DNA from: JAALLB01 sp017643495
GTDB taxonomy: Bacteria; Pseudomonadota; Alphaproteobacteria; Rhizobiales; Rhizobiaceae
DNA length: 64,000 nucleotides
Direction: 5' to 3'
Assembly: GCA_965216105.1 (NCBI GenBank)
Contig: OZ244147.1
Coordinates: 3,348,001-3,412,000, forward strand
The notes under the pieces are model-generated. The model was given only the letters and a program-made list of their open reading frames with translations, made no database searches and was not told where the DNA came from. The translations under genes and the position numbers were made by a program. This document shows positions 17,026 to 25,199 of the stretch, piece after piece (within the stretch, counting starts at the first letter, position 1; each line of letters opens with the position of its first letter).

Positions 17026-18135
17026 ATGGCGAACGCGACAGAGATCGTCGGACAAATTTACGATGCCGCATTTGATGCCGAACTCTGGCCGGAACTGTTA
17101 TGCGCCATCGCTGATTATACCGGCGTGGAGAATGCCGCGCTCGTCGCCAATGACCCACAAATCAATTATTCGTCGGTCGTTACGCCTCGCGCAGACCCCC
17201 AGGTCGTTTCAGACTATGCAGAACATTGGTGGAAGCATGATCCGACCGCTGAAGCGACGGCAAAAATGCCGATTGGACAAGTGACCAGCCTTGACGACAC
17301 TGGCCGCAGCAGGTTCTTTTCCAGCCGTTTTTACAACGACTATTGGCGCAATACAGGCTTGGGTGCAGAGCGGATCGCCACCAATCTGTTTATCGACAAC
17401 GATGGGTTCGCCAGTATCGTTCTGCAAGCATCGCCCCGTCACGACGAGATTGATGACGATACAAGGCGCCGCTTCCTGCTTCTTGTTCCACATTTGATCC
17501 GTTCGGCCGACATTACCCGAAGGCTCCAACGGATGGCTTTCGAGAAGGCAACCCTGAACGCTGGCTTTGGCACGCACCAAACAGGCACCGTCATCATTGA
17601 TGCCATGCGGCGCGTTCTTTTTGCCGACGACGCAGCCGAACAGCTCTTTGGCGCGCGCTCCGGCATAACTGTTGTGAATGGGCGAATTCATTTTGCCAAC
17701 CGGAGCGCCGCTGCAGCACTGACCGCGATCGTCAATGCCTGTTCCGAAACGAGATTCAGTTTGCCGGCTGGTCGAAGGATTGAACTCAATCCGTCCCGAC
17801 CGGATACGGCCCTTGCTGTCGATATCAGCCCTTTCCGAATTGCAGGCATGGCGCCCGGCGAGCCGCGGCCTGCCGCAATCCTGCTAATTGACGACCCTGT
17901 CCGCCGCCGACGCCAGCAAGCTGACGCATTGCAAAAGAACTTCGGCTTCACGCCCGCCGAGGCAAAGCTTGCGCTTGAAATGCTCAAGGGGGATGGGCGT
18001 GCCGCAGCAGCCGGCCGCTGTGGCATCTCGATCAATACTGCGCGCACGCAACTTTCAAGCATTTTTGAAAAAGCCAGGGTGACCCGGCAGGCTGAACTGA
18101 TCAAGGTTCTGATGGCCCACGAAAGAGCATATTGA
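17026..18135 (+). CDS. LuxR-type HTH regulator with N-terminal sensory region
   Basis: A 369-residue protein from the ATG at 17026, which has AGAGGGA upstream; longer frames to 16918 lack support. The C-terminal domain (FGFTPAEAKLALEMLKGDGR through GISINTARTQLSSIFEKA) is a LuxR/GerE-type helix-turn-helix. The N-terminal 290 residues look like a PAS/GAF-like sensory region (IVGQIYDAAFDAELWPELLC, FLLLVPHLIRSADITRRLQR), a layout frequent in LuxR proteins without an acyl-homoserine-lactone domain. It follows the LuxR-hydrolase gene on the same strand and precedes three DUF3592-like genes. Its targets are unknown. Confidence 0.75.
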   Translation: MANATEIVGQIYDAAFDAELWPELLCAIADYTGVENAALVANDPQINYSSVVTPRADPQVVSDYAEHWWKHDPTAEATAKMPIGQVTSLDDTGRSRFFSSRFYNDYWRNTGLGAERIATNLFIDNDGFASIVLQASPRHDEIDDDTRRRFLLLVPHLIRSADITRRLQRMAFEKATLNAGFGTHQTGTVIIDAMRRVLFADDAAEQLFGARSGITVVNGRIHFANRSAAAALTAIVNACSETRFSLPAGRRIELNPSRPDTALAVDISPFRIAGMAPGEPRPAAILLIDDPVRRRRQQADALQKNFGFTPAEAKLALEMLKGDGRAAAAGRCGISINTARTQLSSIFEKARVTRQAELIKVLMAHERAY

Positions 18136-18225
18136 TCGAGGTGCTACAAGAACATCCCGGAGCCAGATACCCGGTGTGCCGACTAGGGTTTCGCGGCTTA
18201 AAAGCCCAAACGACCGGAGTTGCCA

Positions 18226-18780
18226 ATGTCTGAGACAGCTGCCCAACATGCCAAAGGCAATACGCCGCCAGATGGCGGCGCCAAAGTGCTGCGATATTTC
18301 AGTACCTTCCTTTTTGTCGTGGCGCTTCTGTCGTGCCTGGCTCTTGCTTTCACCAGTTTCGATGCAGTACGCATGGCTGTCTTTGGTGTCGACGGCCAGG
18401 CAACGGTTGTCGCCTTGCGTACAGACACCTATCGCACAGTTCGGACCTATGGCGGCGGCAGCGGCACTGTTTTGGATGCGAGGCTGCGAACCGACTATTA
18501 CGTCACCTACAAATTCGACGCCGATGGCCAGGAATACCAGCGGGAACGCAGGGTTTCGGAGGCATTCTATCGTGGCCTCTCTGCTGACCAAGAAATCGCC
18601 GTTCGCTATCTCCCGCTCGACCCTGAACAAAACCACATCGACAAGAATTGGGTTTCGTGGAGCATAATTACACCCGCACTTGTCGCGATATTCTTTTTTG
18701 GCACCGGTTACCTTTTTCGCCGAGTCGCCAAAGTTGCCGCTAAAAATGCGGCGGCCACCCAACCAATATCGACCGATTAA
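18226..18780 (+). CDS. DUF3592-like membrane protein 1
   Basis: A 184-residue protein. The ATG at 18226 has GGAG six bases upstream. Two membrane helices (about residues 22-46 and 146-168) flank a periplasmic beta domain. That domain carries the DUF3592 pattern of a tyrosine-rich strand (DYYVTYKFDADGQEYQRER) and a closing segment IAVRYLPLDPEQNHID. It is the first of three consecutive genes of the same architecture. DUF3592 proteins have no established biochemical function. Confidence 0.7.
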   Translation: MSETAAQHAKGNTPPDGGAKVLRYFSTFLFVVALLSCLALAFTSFDAVRMAVFGVDGQATVVALRTDTYRTVRTYGGGSGTVLDARLRTDYYVTYKFDADGQEYQRERRVSEAFYRGLSADQEIAVRYLPLDPEQNHIDKNWVSWSIITPALVAIFFFGTGYLFRRVAKVAAKNAAATQPISTD

Positions 18781-18839
18781 GTGTTGGCGCCCGGCAAATT
18801 GTTGCGCGGCGCAGATTCACTGTCGGGAGCTATTTTATC

Positions 18840-19391
18840 ATGTTTATATTCTTGCCAACTTGGGACTGGTGGCTGTTGCGGACACGCGATGGAAAACGGG
18901 AAGCTTCATGGCGGATGTGGTTCCTGATCTTCCTGCTGCCGATCAGTTTCTTCTGCGCCTCAGCCTTTCTGGTCACTACCGCATTGATCTTTGTTGCGAA
19001 TGCCGAACGCACGACCGGAGAGGTCGCCCGGATTTATGAATGGGAAGACACAACGCCTTGGTCAGCAAGCAAAATGACTTACAGCCCGGTTTTCCGCTAT
19101 GAATTCCCTGACGGCTCACTGACAGAAGCCAGCACCGGGCAATCTTCTCCAAATTGGAATTTCGAAGTCGGCTCGATCCATGAGATTCTCTATCTGCCGG
19201 ATCGCAAGGCGAATGTGAAGCTCGATCGTTTCGAAGCACTTTGGGCACTGCCTTCAATTGTCACCGGAATTGCCGCAGCGTTTTTTTTGCCATCCATTCT
19301 CGGCGCCATGCTCTTGCGGCGATGGCTCAGAGGCGGCAGTAAAACCAGTCTCTCAAAAGGCCAGCAACGAAAGCAGGATCTTGAGATATGA
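18840..19391 (+). CDS. DUF3592-like membrane protein 2
   Basis: A 183-residue protein with the same plan as its upstream neighbour: an N-terminal helix (WFLIFLLPISFFCASAFLVT), a central domain with YSPVFRYEFPDGSLTEAST and the segment HEILYLPDRKANVKLD, and a C-terminal helix (SIVTGIAAAFFLPSILGAML). Its stop overlaps the start of the third gene by four bases (ATGA), so the two are translationally coupled. Confidence 0.7.
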   Translation: MFIFLPTWDWWLLRTRDGKREASWRMWFLIFLLPISFFCASAFLVTTALIFVANAERTTGEVARIYEWEDTTPWSASKMTYSPVFRYEFPDGSLTEASTGQSSPNWNFEVGSIHEILYLPDRKANVKLDRFEALWALPSIVTGIAAAFFLPSILGAMLLRRWLRGGSKTSLSKGQQRKQDLEI

Positions 19392-19990
19392 AACACCCAA
19401 AGGAAAACAGAAACGCGTTCTTTGTCTATCTCTATATGGCCATTGTTGGCGGCATATTTCTCTCTCTTATCGGATACGGCTTATACGATAGACAGAAGCG
19501 TACTTCTGCCTTTGAACGCTCGGGTGTAACGATCACTGCAACCTATGTCGGCGGGCGAGTGCTGACGGCGTCGAGCAGGCCAGAGCGACCGCCTACCTTC
19601 CAATATTTCGGCCAGGTCCAGTTCCTTGTCGATGGCCAGGCCATTACCGCCGAAGCACCGGTTTCGTCCGGGTTTCACAGAACGGTTGAACCGGGCGACA
19701 GTGTCCAGATTCGCTATCTGTCCGAAGAGCCAGAAACAGTGCAGATCGATCCGCTCCACGAAACACGCGAGTTCGGATTGGTGTGGATGATTGTGCTGTT
19801 TCTTGTCGGGTGCCTTGGTTATTGGCTCATACGAAAGCAGATACCAAAGCCCAAACCTAAACCGAAGGTGGTTCCTTCCAAACTCAAGCAACTCTTGACG
19901 GAGTTGGAGCCGAAAGATGTGCATGATTATACAGACCGCACGAATAATTCGACACCTGATATTCATCAGCAAGGCGGGGGCCGACCTTGA
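19388..19990 (+). CDS. DUF3592-like membrane protein 3
   Basis: A 200-residue protein and the third of the set. It has an N-terminal helix (YMAIVGGIFLSLIGYGLY) and a central domain with FGQVQFLVDGQAITAEAPVS and VQIRYLSEEPETVQIDP. A second helix (LVWMIVLFLVGCLGYWLI) leads to a cytoplasmic tail with a KPKPKPK repeat absent from the other two. The three proteins are diverged, so they are an old expansion or a heteromeric set rather than recent duplicates. Confidence 0.7.
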   Translation: MKHPKENRNAFFVYLYMAIVGGIFLSLIGYGLYDRQKRTSAFERSGVTITATYVGGRVLTASSRPERPPTFQYFGQVQFLVDGQAITAEAPVSSGFHRTVEPGDSVQIRYLSEEPETVQIDPLHETREFGLVWMIVLFLVGCLGYWLIRKQIPKPKPKPKVVPSKLKQLLTELEPKDVHDYTDRTNNSTPDIHQQGGGRP

Positions 19991-20163
19991 AGCATGCCGG
20001 GTACTCAGATTCCGCCAATTGGCGGCGTGCGATGCGCCGTGCTGAAATCGAGCAGGTGTTGGCAAATCAGTTCGATCACGTACGAATACGACTTTGCCAC
20101 CCCCACCACCTTAAGCCGGTGATGCTTTTGTTGATTGGCCAATGCGGACTTGGCGGCACCGGA

Positions 20164-20265
20164 GGCTTTTGCCTCAGGTGCTTAAGTTGGGTGTTCCATT
20201 CGGCCAGCGTATCGAACAATTCGTTCGAGCTTTCTCCTCCCAGTGCGCCAATTTCCTCATAAGCC
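20164..20265 (-). pseudogene. Coding relic similar to the small gene upstream of mobC
   Basis: In the minus-strand frame, YEEIGALGGESSNELFDTLA continues as EWNTQLKHLRQK. It matches the peptide encoded at 61920-62006 (LGGESSNTLFDILAQWN). Differences between the two DNA copies include many synonymous third-position changes, so the resemblance is protein-coding. No plausible start or complete frame exists here. I take it as a scar of a lost mobilizable element. Confidence 0.45.
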
Positions 20266-20350
20266 CTGTCCGTTTACATCCCCAGACTACCCTTCACAAA
20301 CCAGTAGTTTTCTTCTGAAGACGATGCCTAGGGTGGACCATAAGGCCTGC

Positions 20351-20386
20351 AAAAACGGGCGGGTAATGCAACAATGCCCCGCCCGT
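20351..20386 (-). terminator. Rho-independent terminator of the AhpD-like/Rrf2 operon
   Basis: On the minus strand ACGGGCGGG and its complement form a 9-bp GC-rich stem with a 14-nt loop, followed directly by TTTTT. It lies 30 bp after the stop of the AhpD-like gene. Confidence 0.85.
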
Positions 20387-20416
20387 ATTGTAAAAAAGTT
20401 CCTGTTGTATCCGGGC

Positions 20417-20881
20417 TCAGGCTGCCTTGCCTGGCGCATCCAGCGGATGCATAGAGCGAAAGGCAACACATAGCCGATTCCAGACATTTATCGTTGCGAT
20501 GGCTACCGAGAGCTTCGTAGTATCCGCTTCGGAGAAAAACGACCTGATCAATTCGTAATCAGCATCCGGTGCCCGGGTCTCGGCAACATTTGTCAGGGCT
20601 TCCGTCCATGCAAGAACAGCCCGTTCCCGGTAATCGTAAACCGGCGACTCTCGCCATACACTTATCAGGTTGATCCATTGCTCACTACAACCATCACGCC
20701 GCGCCTCCTTGACATGCATGTCCACACAATAGGCACAACCGTTTATCTGCGATGCCCTCAACTTGATCATGTGAAGAAGCTTATGGTCAATTCCGGAATC
20801 CTCCCTGACATATTTGTCGAGCGCAGCAACCGCCAAATATGCTTCGGGCGCTGCCTTTGAAAAATCGAAACGGGTCTGCAT
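20417..20881 (-). CDS. AhpD-like carboxymuconolactone decarboxylase-family protein
   Basis: A 154-residue protein from the ATG at 20881, which has GGAG within range; the frame extends further upstream but without support. The AhpD-type redox motif CAYCVDMH is intact: a CxxC pair with a histidine three residues on, as in thiol-dependent alkylhydroperoxidases of this fold. Conserved helices (LLHMIKLRASQINGC, ERAVLAWTEALTNVAETRAP) fit the family. It is encoded downstream of an Rrf2-type regulator in the same operon, which suggests a response to oxidative or nitrosative stress. Confidence 0.85.
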   Translation of the reverse strand: MQTRFDFSKAAPEAYLAVAALDKYVREDSGIDHKLLHMIKLRASQINGCAYCVDMHVKEARRDGCSEQWINLISVWRESPVYDYRERAVLAWTEALTNVAETRAPDADYELIRSFFSEADTTKLSVAIATINVWNRLCVAFRSMHPLDAPGKAA

Positions 20882-20927
20882 TGTTTTCTCCATTCCAGTT
20901 GGTTGAAAGTCTGTTTCGGTTTGGTGA

Positions 20928-21428
20928 TCAGGATTTGGTTTTTCGCTCATGCATCTCCAGAAATGCACAGCTGCGGGCAGCAATTGATCCGTCATCTGCC
21001 TCAACAACTTCGGCAACAATATCGGCGATGGTAACCCTGCGCAGTTCCGCCCGATACGCCTGTTCTGCCCGCAACATGGCAACATTTATGTTGCATGGCC
21101 GGGTAAGGGTGTGCGGGGGCAACGGGTTTGGTCCACGACGCCTGATTTCATTACACCGAAAGGCGGGCCCGGCACCCTCAACTGCCAACACAATGTCAAG
21201 CAATGTGATGCTCGAGGGCGCGCGCGCAAGCCGGTAGCCACCTTTGGGACCCGACAGTGTTTTGACAATGCCTGCTCCCGACAAGGCCTGCATGTGCTTC
21301 AGCAAGTAACTTGCAGAAACGCCATGGTATTCAGCCAGTGCGGCCGCTGAAAGCACCCCTTCTTCTGAAAGAGCAGTCAGCATGGCAACACTATGAATTG
21401 CCTGCTCCACACCATCGCTCAATTTCAT
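20928..21428 (-). CDS. Rrf2-family transcriptional regulator
   Basis: A 166-residue winged-helix regulator. The ATG at 21428 is chosen because GGAG is seven bases upstream; the ATG two codons earlier would be only one base away. The HTH spans about residues 20-62 (SAAALAEYHGVSASYLLKHM), followed by the wing GPKGGYRLAR. Cysteines in FRCNEI and RPCNIN, with one near the C-terminus (RSCAFL), could bind an iron-sulfur cluster as in IscR/NsrR relatives. It probably controls its own operon with the AhpD-like gene 47 bp downstream. Confidence 0.85.
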   Translation of the reverse strand: MKLSDGVEQAIHSVAMLTALSEEGVLSAAALAEYHGVSASYLLKHMQALSGAGIVKTLSGPKGGYRLARAPSSITLLDIVLAVEGAGPAFRCNEIRRRGPNPLPPHTLTRPCNINVAMLRAEQAYRAELRRVTIADIVAEVVEADDGSIAARSCAFLEMHERKTKS

Positions 21429-21541
21429 GACCATACTCCAATCGCGGATAATATTTATCCATGATTAATTGCTCTGTAAAGCCCCCGATTATATCCAAGT
21501 GAATCAATCTCCAAACAATGAGAAAATGGCTTGATTAATTT

Positions 21542-21577
21542 ATAACCATTCGGTTATATAAATAACCAAGTGGCTAT
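21542..21577. promoter_or_regulatory. Pair of ArsR-type operator candidates
   Basis: Two related inverted repeats, ATAACC-N4-GGTTAT (21542-21557) and ATAACC-N4-GGCTAT (21562-21577), lie 20 bp apart, about two helical turns, immediately before the ArsR gene. Dyads of this size upstream of arsR-type genes are usual repressor sites. Confidence 0.6.
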
Positions 21578-21581
21578 AAAT

Positions 21582-21908
21582 ATGAAACCTGAAACAACCG
21601 ACCTCATTTTCAAGTCACTCAGTGACCCGACCCGGCGCAGCATCTTTGAAAAACTCTGCCAAGATGGCGAACAGACCGTTAAATTACTGACTGCAGGTGC
21701 CGGCATATCCCAGCCTGCGGTTTCCAAACATCTCGGAATTCTCAAACGTGCGGGGCTGGTACTGGACAGACAGGAAGGGCGGGAGACCCATTATAGCGCC
21801 CAACTAGATGCACTTGATACGCTGAACCAGTGGACCGAAAAAATGACAGGATACTGGCAGACCCGCTTTGACAGTCTAGAGGACCTGCTCAACAGGATGG
21901 ATCAATGA
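21582..21908 (+). CDS. ArsR-family repressor, partner of a SRPBCC protein
   Basis: A 108-residue winged-helix protein. LIFKSLSDPTRRSIFEKLCQ opens the fold, and AGISQPAVSKHLGILKRAGL is the recognition region. No metal-binding cysteine motif is visible. It belongs to the common subgroup of ArsR regulators encoded with an AHSA1/SRPBCC protein; here the stop overlaps the next gene's start by four bases. The start ATG at 21582 follows two operator-like palindromes. Confidence 0.9.
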   Translation: MKPETTDLIFKSLSDPTRRSIFEKLCQDGEQTVKLLTAGAGISQPAVSKHLGILKRAGLVLDRQEGRETHYSAQLDALDTLNQWTEKMTGYWQTRFDSLEDLLNRMDQ

Positions 21909-22324
21909 ACACGCCGACAAGTGAAATTCGAACAATCATTGTCGAAAGGGAATTACCTCATGCTCCCGAGAAGATATGGCGCGCACTCACACAACCTCAT
22001 CTGATGGAAGAGTGGCTTATGAAAACCGCCTTCGAACCGGAAGTGGGACACCGCTTCAAGTTCAGTGCGGACTGGGGTGAAATACAGTGCGAAGTTATCG
22101 CAATCGATCTCCACCGGAAACTTGAGTACAGCTGGGATGCCGGTGATCTGAAATCGGTTGTCAGTTGGGAATTGACCCCAACTGACAAGGGTACAGTACT
22201 TCGGATGGAGCAGACTGGATTCAAGCCAGATCAACCCAGATACTATGGTGGTGCGAAACTTGGCTGGCCTCGCTTCCTGGACAATCTGGAGCAGGTATTA
22301 AAGCGCATGGATCAAGGCAACTGA
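21905..22324 (+). CDS. SRPBCC (AHSA1-like) domain protein
   Basis: A 139-residue START/SRPBCC-fold protein. The family's opening (IIVERELPHAPEKIWRALTQ) and the segment HLMEEWLMKTAFEPEVGHRF are clear. The C-terminal helix (GWPRFLDNLEQVLKRM) closes the hydrophobic pocket. Such proteins bind small hydrophobic ligands; no specific ligand is known for this subgroup. It is translationally coupled to the upstream ArsR gene. Confidence 0.85.
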   Translation: MNTPTSEIRTIIVERELPHAPEKIWRALTQPHLMEEWLMKTAFEPEVGHRFKFSADWGEIQCEVIAIDLHRKLEYSWDAGDLKSVVSWELTPTDKGTVLRMEQTGFKPDQPRYYGGAKLGWPRFLDNLEQVLKRMDQGN

Positions 22325-22376
22325 TCGTGCCCGGTCATGAAAACTGGCTTTAATATGAGAATATGAAGGAAAACCG

Positions 22377-22592
22377 ATGAACTGGAACTACTGGATTAGA
22401 CAAACCCATCGCTGGCTATCCATCGTTTTCACTGTAGTGGTCGGCGTCATTTTTGCCATACAGGCCATGGGTGCGGAACCCGCCGAGTGGATATATTTCC
22501 TGCCATTGCCACCGTTGCTCCTGATGCTGGTTACCGGGCTGTACATGTTCGTATTGCCATACACTTCGTCCCGGCACGTCCGTGAAAAATGA
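22377..22592 (+). CDS. Small two-helix membrane protein
   Basis: A 71-residue protein with two membrane helices: THRWLSIVFTVVVGVIFAIQ and YFLPLPPLLLMLVTGLYMFV. It lies 52 bp after the SRPBCC gene on the same strand and is probably cotranscribed with the ArsR/SRPBCC pair. The function is unknown. Confidence 0.7.
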   Translation: MNWNYWIRQTHRWLSIVFTVVVGVIFAIQAMGAEPAEWIYFLPLPPLLLMLVTGLYMFVLPYTSSRHVREK

Positions 22593-22644
22593 TATGGCCA
22601 CAGCCGGATGCCTGAAGGCATCGGTTAAACAAGCGCAAAAGCGG

Positions 22645-23547
22645 TCAGGTTACATCGGGCTTCACCAGACGGGCATCCAGAAAATCCATGAGCGAGCGGA
22701 CCCGCCTTACCAGACGGCTGCTTTTCGGAAACAGAAACTGCAAGCTTGATTGTGCATCAGGAGAAAACGCGTCAAGCAATTCAACCAGCCTGCCACTTTC
22801 CAGATCTTCATGTACGTCCCAGACAGATTTGAGCGCTATGCCATGGCCGGCAAGGCACCACTCCCTGACCCGAATACCCGAATTGGCTATACGGTTTCCC
22901 GAGACACTGACCTTGCAATGCTGGTTGTTGATCAGGAAACTCCACTCACGGTCAACAATCTGGCCAAACTGCATGACCAGGCAATTGTGGTCTACAAGCT
23001 CTTCAGGGTGACGCGGAACGCCACGGGCTTCCAGATAGGCTGGCGAAGCACATATGACCCGGCGATTTGGCCCCAGTTTTCTGGCTATCAGGTTGCTATC
23101 TCTCAGGGCACCAAAACGAACTGCCAGGTCAAACCCCTGCCCCACGATATCAACATAACCATCAGCCAACAGCAACTCGATCGATATACCGGCGTTGATA
23201 TCCATGAAGTCATCCAGAAGCGGGGCTATTCTCCGCTCTCCCAGATCATGTGGCGCACTGATCCGGATATTGCCTGAAAGCTGATCAATGCCACGTTTGA
23301 CGCGGGCCTCCAGATCATCTGCTTCTGCCAACAATATCCGCGCTCTCTCGACCACGGTCTTTCCTGCATCTGTAAGGCTGATGGAGCGCGTGGTTCGGTG
23401 CAGAAGTGATGCACCATAATAAGCTTCAAGGGCAGCAAGCCGCTCTGATGCGGTGGCAGGTGACAATCCGAAATCACGCCCCGCGGCAGCAACACCTCTT
23501 TTTTCGACAATCCGGACAAAAAGCGCGAGATTCTCAAGCCGATCCAT
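22645..23547 (-). CDS. LysR-family regulator
   Basis: A full-length 300-residue LysR protein. The N-terminal HTH (residues 1-60) shows GRDFGLSPATASERLAALEA and LLHRTTRSISLTDAG. The effector domain follows (NIRISAPHDLGERRIAPLLD and onward). It is divergent from an Old-Yellow-Enzyme gene with 90 bp between them, the usual arrangement for a regulator and its target. An AT-rich inverted repeat lies in the gap. Confidence 0.9.
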   Translation of the reverse strand: MDRLENLALFVRIVEKRGVAAAGRDFGLSPATASERLAALEAYYGASLLHRTTRSISLTDAGKTVVERARILLAEADDLEARVKRGIDQLSGNIRISAPHDLGERRIAPLLDDFMDINAGISIELLLADGYVDIVGQGFDLAVRFGALRDSNLIARKLGPNRRVICASPAYLEARGVPRHPEELVDHNCLVMQFGQIVDREWSFLINNQHCKVSVSGNRIANSGIRVREWCLAGHGIALKSVWDVHEDLESGRLVELLDAFSPDAQSSLQFLFPKSSRLVRRVRSLMDFLDARLVKPDVT

Positions 23548-23562
23548 TATTTGAAATTACCG

Positions 23563-23592
23563 AATAATATTATCGAATATTACCATATTATT
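23563..23592. promoter_or_regulatory. LysR binding-site candidate
   Basis: AATAATAT and its complement ATATTATT form an interrupted dyad with a 14-bp spacer between the divergent LysR and oxidoreductase genes, a position and geometry usual for LysR sites. Confidence 0.5.
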
Positions 23593-23637
23593 CATTTTTT
23601 TGAATTATTCTAGTCTCAAGGGGAAAGGAAAAATGCC

Positions 23638-24732
23638 ATGACCTCACCCCTGTTTCAGCCCGCAAAAGCAGGCGCCATGCAACTGCCGAACCGGATCATA
23701 ATGGCACCTATGACCCGTTCCCGATCCACGCAGCCCGGAGACGTGCCTAACGCCATGATGGCAGAATATTATTCACAGCGCGCTTCTGCCGGCATGATCA
23801 TTACCGAAGCCACGCAAATATCTGCCGAAGGCAAGGGTTATTCTTTTACTCCCGGCATCCACAGCCCGGCACAGGTAGAGGGCTGGCGGCTCGTCACAGA
23901 CGCTGTACACAAGGCAGGCGGAAGGATTGTATTACAGCTTTGGCATGTCGGGCGAATGAGTCACGAGAGCTTCCATGCCGACGGAATGCCTGTAGCGCCG
24001 TCGGCGATTGCCCCGCAAGCCCAGGTGTGGGTAGCAAACACTGAAACTGGCGAAGGAAGAATGGTTGACTGTCCAACGCCTCGCGCACTTGAAACAGACG
24101 AAATTGCAAGGGTTATCGAGGATTACCGAAAGGCTGCACGCAATGCCAGGCTTGCAGGCTTTGACGGGGTAGAAATCCACGCGGCCAATGGTTACCTGAT
24201 CGATTCATTCATGCGCCAAACTTCCAATCACAGAAACGACCGGTATGGGGGCAGCACAGAAAACCGCATACGGTTTGCACTGGAAGTCATAGAGGCCGTT
24301 GCCGGCGAGATCGACCCTGACCGCATTGGCATTCGCTTCTCACCATTCATAACCCAGCGGGGCATGGATGACCCAGAAGCTCCCGAGGCCATTCTCAAAC
24401 TCGCACAGGAACTCGACCGGGCAGGCATTTCCTATATTCACATTGCGGAAGCCGATTGGGATGATGCACCTGAAACGCCACTCTGGTTTCGTCAGAAACT
24501 GCGCTCCGAATTTTGCGGCGCGATCATTGTTGCTGGTGGTTATGACCGTGACAAAGCTGAAGCCCTTATTGGAAAAGGGTTGGTAGACGCAGTTGCTTTT
24601 GGCCGTCCATTCATCGCCAATCCGGATTTGCCGCAACGTCTCGCTGAACAGCGGGCACTGGACGATTTTGACGGAACAAAGCTCTTTGGCGGCAATGCCG
24701 ACGGTTACACTACGTACCAACTGCAAACATAA
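23638..24732 (+). CDS. Alkene reductase (Old Yellow Enzyme family, NemA-like)
   Basis: A 364-residue FMN-dependent ene-reductase that reduces activated C=C bonds, and often nitro compounds, with NAD(P)H. The family's first motif, APMTRSR near residue 23-29, is present. His181 and Asn184 in HAANGYL bind the substrate carbonyl, and Tyr186 is the usual proton donor. SNHRNDRYGGS and GRPFIANPDLP near the C-terminus bind FMN. The length is normal. It is divergent from a LysR gene that probably induces it in response to electrophiles. Confidence 0.92.
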   Translation: MTSPLFQPAKAGAMQLPNRIIMAPMTRSRSTQPGDVPNAMMAEYYSQRASAGMIITEATQISAEGKGYSFTPGIHSPAQVEGWRLVTDAVHKAGGRIVLQLWHVGRMSHESFHADGMPVAPSAIAPQAQVWVANTETGEGRMVDCPTPRALETDEIARVIEDYRKAARNARLAGFDGVEIHAANGYLIDSFMRQTSNHRNDRYGGSTENRIRFALEVIEAVAGEIDPDRIGIRFSPFITQRGMDDPEAPEAILKLAQELDRAGISYIHIAEADWDDAPETPLWFRQKLRSEFCGAIIVAGGYDRDKAEALIGKGLVDAVAFGRPFIANPDLPQRLAEQRALDDFDGTKLFGGNADGYTTYQLQT

Positions 24733-24748
24733 GGGCAAATGCCCTTAC

Positions 24749-24784
24749 GAAAAATCCAGACGGGCTGAATACCATGCCCGTCTG
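24749..24784 (-). terminator. Terminator between convergent oxidoreductase and ArsR genes
   Basis: CAGACGGGC and its complement form a perfect 9-bp stem with a 10-nt loop. On the minus strand the stem is followed by GGATTTTTC, fitting termination of the minus-strand ArsR gene; it could also stop plus-strand transcription. Confidence 0.75.
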
Positions 24785-24809
24785 ATAGTTCACACTTTGC
24801 GCAGGGGAC

Positions 24810-25151
24810 TCAGGAAGTAAGCTTTTCTTCCTCGTCAAGCGAATGCTTCAAGCGGTTCAGCCTGCCTGCTGCGTACGCGGCATAAGGGCCGATCCAGCGT
24901 TCCTGAATTTCGCAAATCGGCAATGCGTCAAGATGGTTCCACCGTTCTCTTCCGCGCCGTTCCACGACTACCAGACCCGCTTTTTCCAAAACGCCAAGAT
25001 GTTGCATCACCGTGCACCTGTCGTGCCCGGGCAAGGCTTCGCAGAGCATTCCGGTTGTTTTGGGAGCATCCTTGATCAGGTCAAGAATTTCCCGGCGCAC
25101 CCGGTGCCCCAGCGCCTTGAAAAGCAGGTCGTGTTTTTTCTCGATTGACAT
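24810..25151 (-). CDS. ArsR-family repressor
   Basis: A 113-residue protein with the ArsR winged helix: LLFKALGHRVRREILDLIKD and RCTVMQHLGVLEKAGLVVVE. The last third has CEIQERWIGPYAAYAAGRLN. No metal-site cysteine pair is evident. It is divergent from a SRPBCC gene, with a 20-bp palindrome overlapping its own start, so it likely represses both directions. Confidence 0.9.
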   Translation of the reverse strand: MSIEKKHDLLFKALGHRVRREILDLIKDAPKTTGMLCEALPGHDRCTVMQHLGVLEKAGLVVVERRGRERWNHLDALPICEIQERWIGPYAAYAAGRLNRLKHSLDEEEKLTS

Positions 25152-25169
25152 GTTATATAATTATAACAT
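25150..25169. promoter_or_regulatory. ArsR operator candidate
   Basis: ATGTTATA-TAAT-TATAACAT is a perfect palindrome that overlaps the start codon of the ArsR gene and lies 31 bp from the divergent SRPBCC gene. Confidence 0.65.
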
Positions 25170-25199
25170 ATTTAGAATACATGCAAGGAGGATATTGCC

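Noticed and set aside
20186..20265. tRNA-like 3' end (GTTCGAGC ... GCGCCA)
   Set aside because: The T-stem does not pair, and the similarity to 61.95 kb shows codon-level conservation, so a coding relic explains it better.
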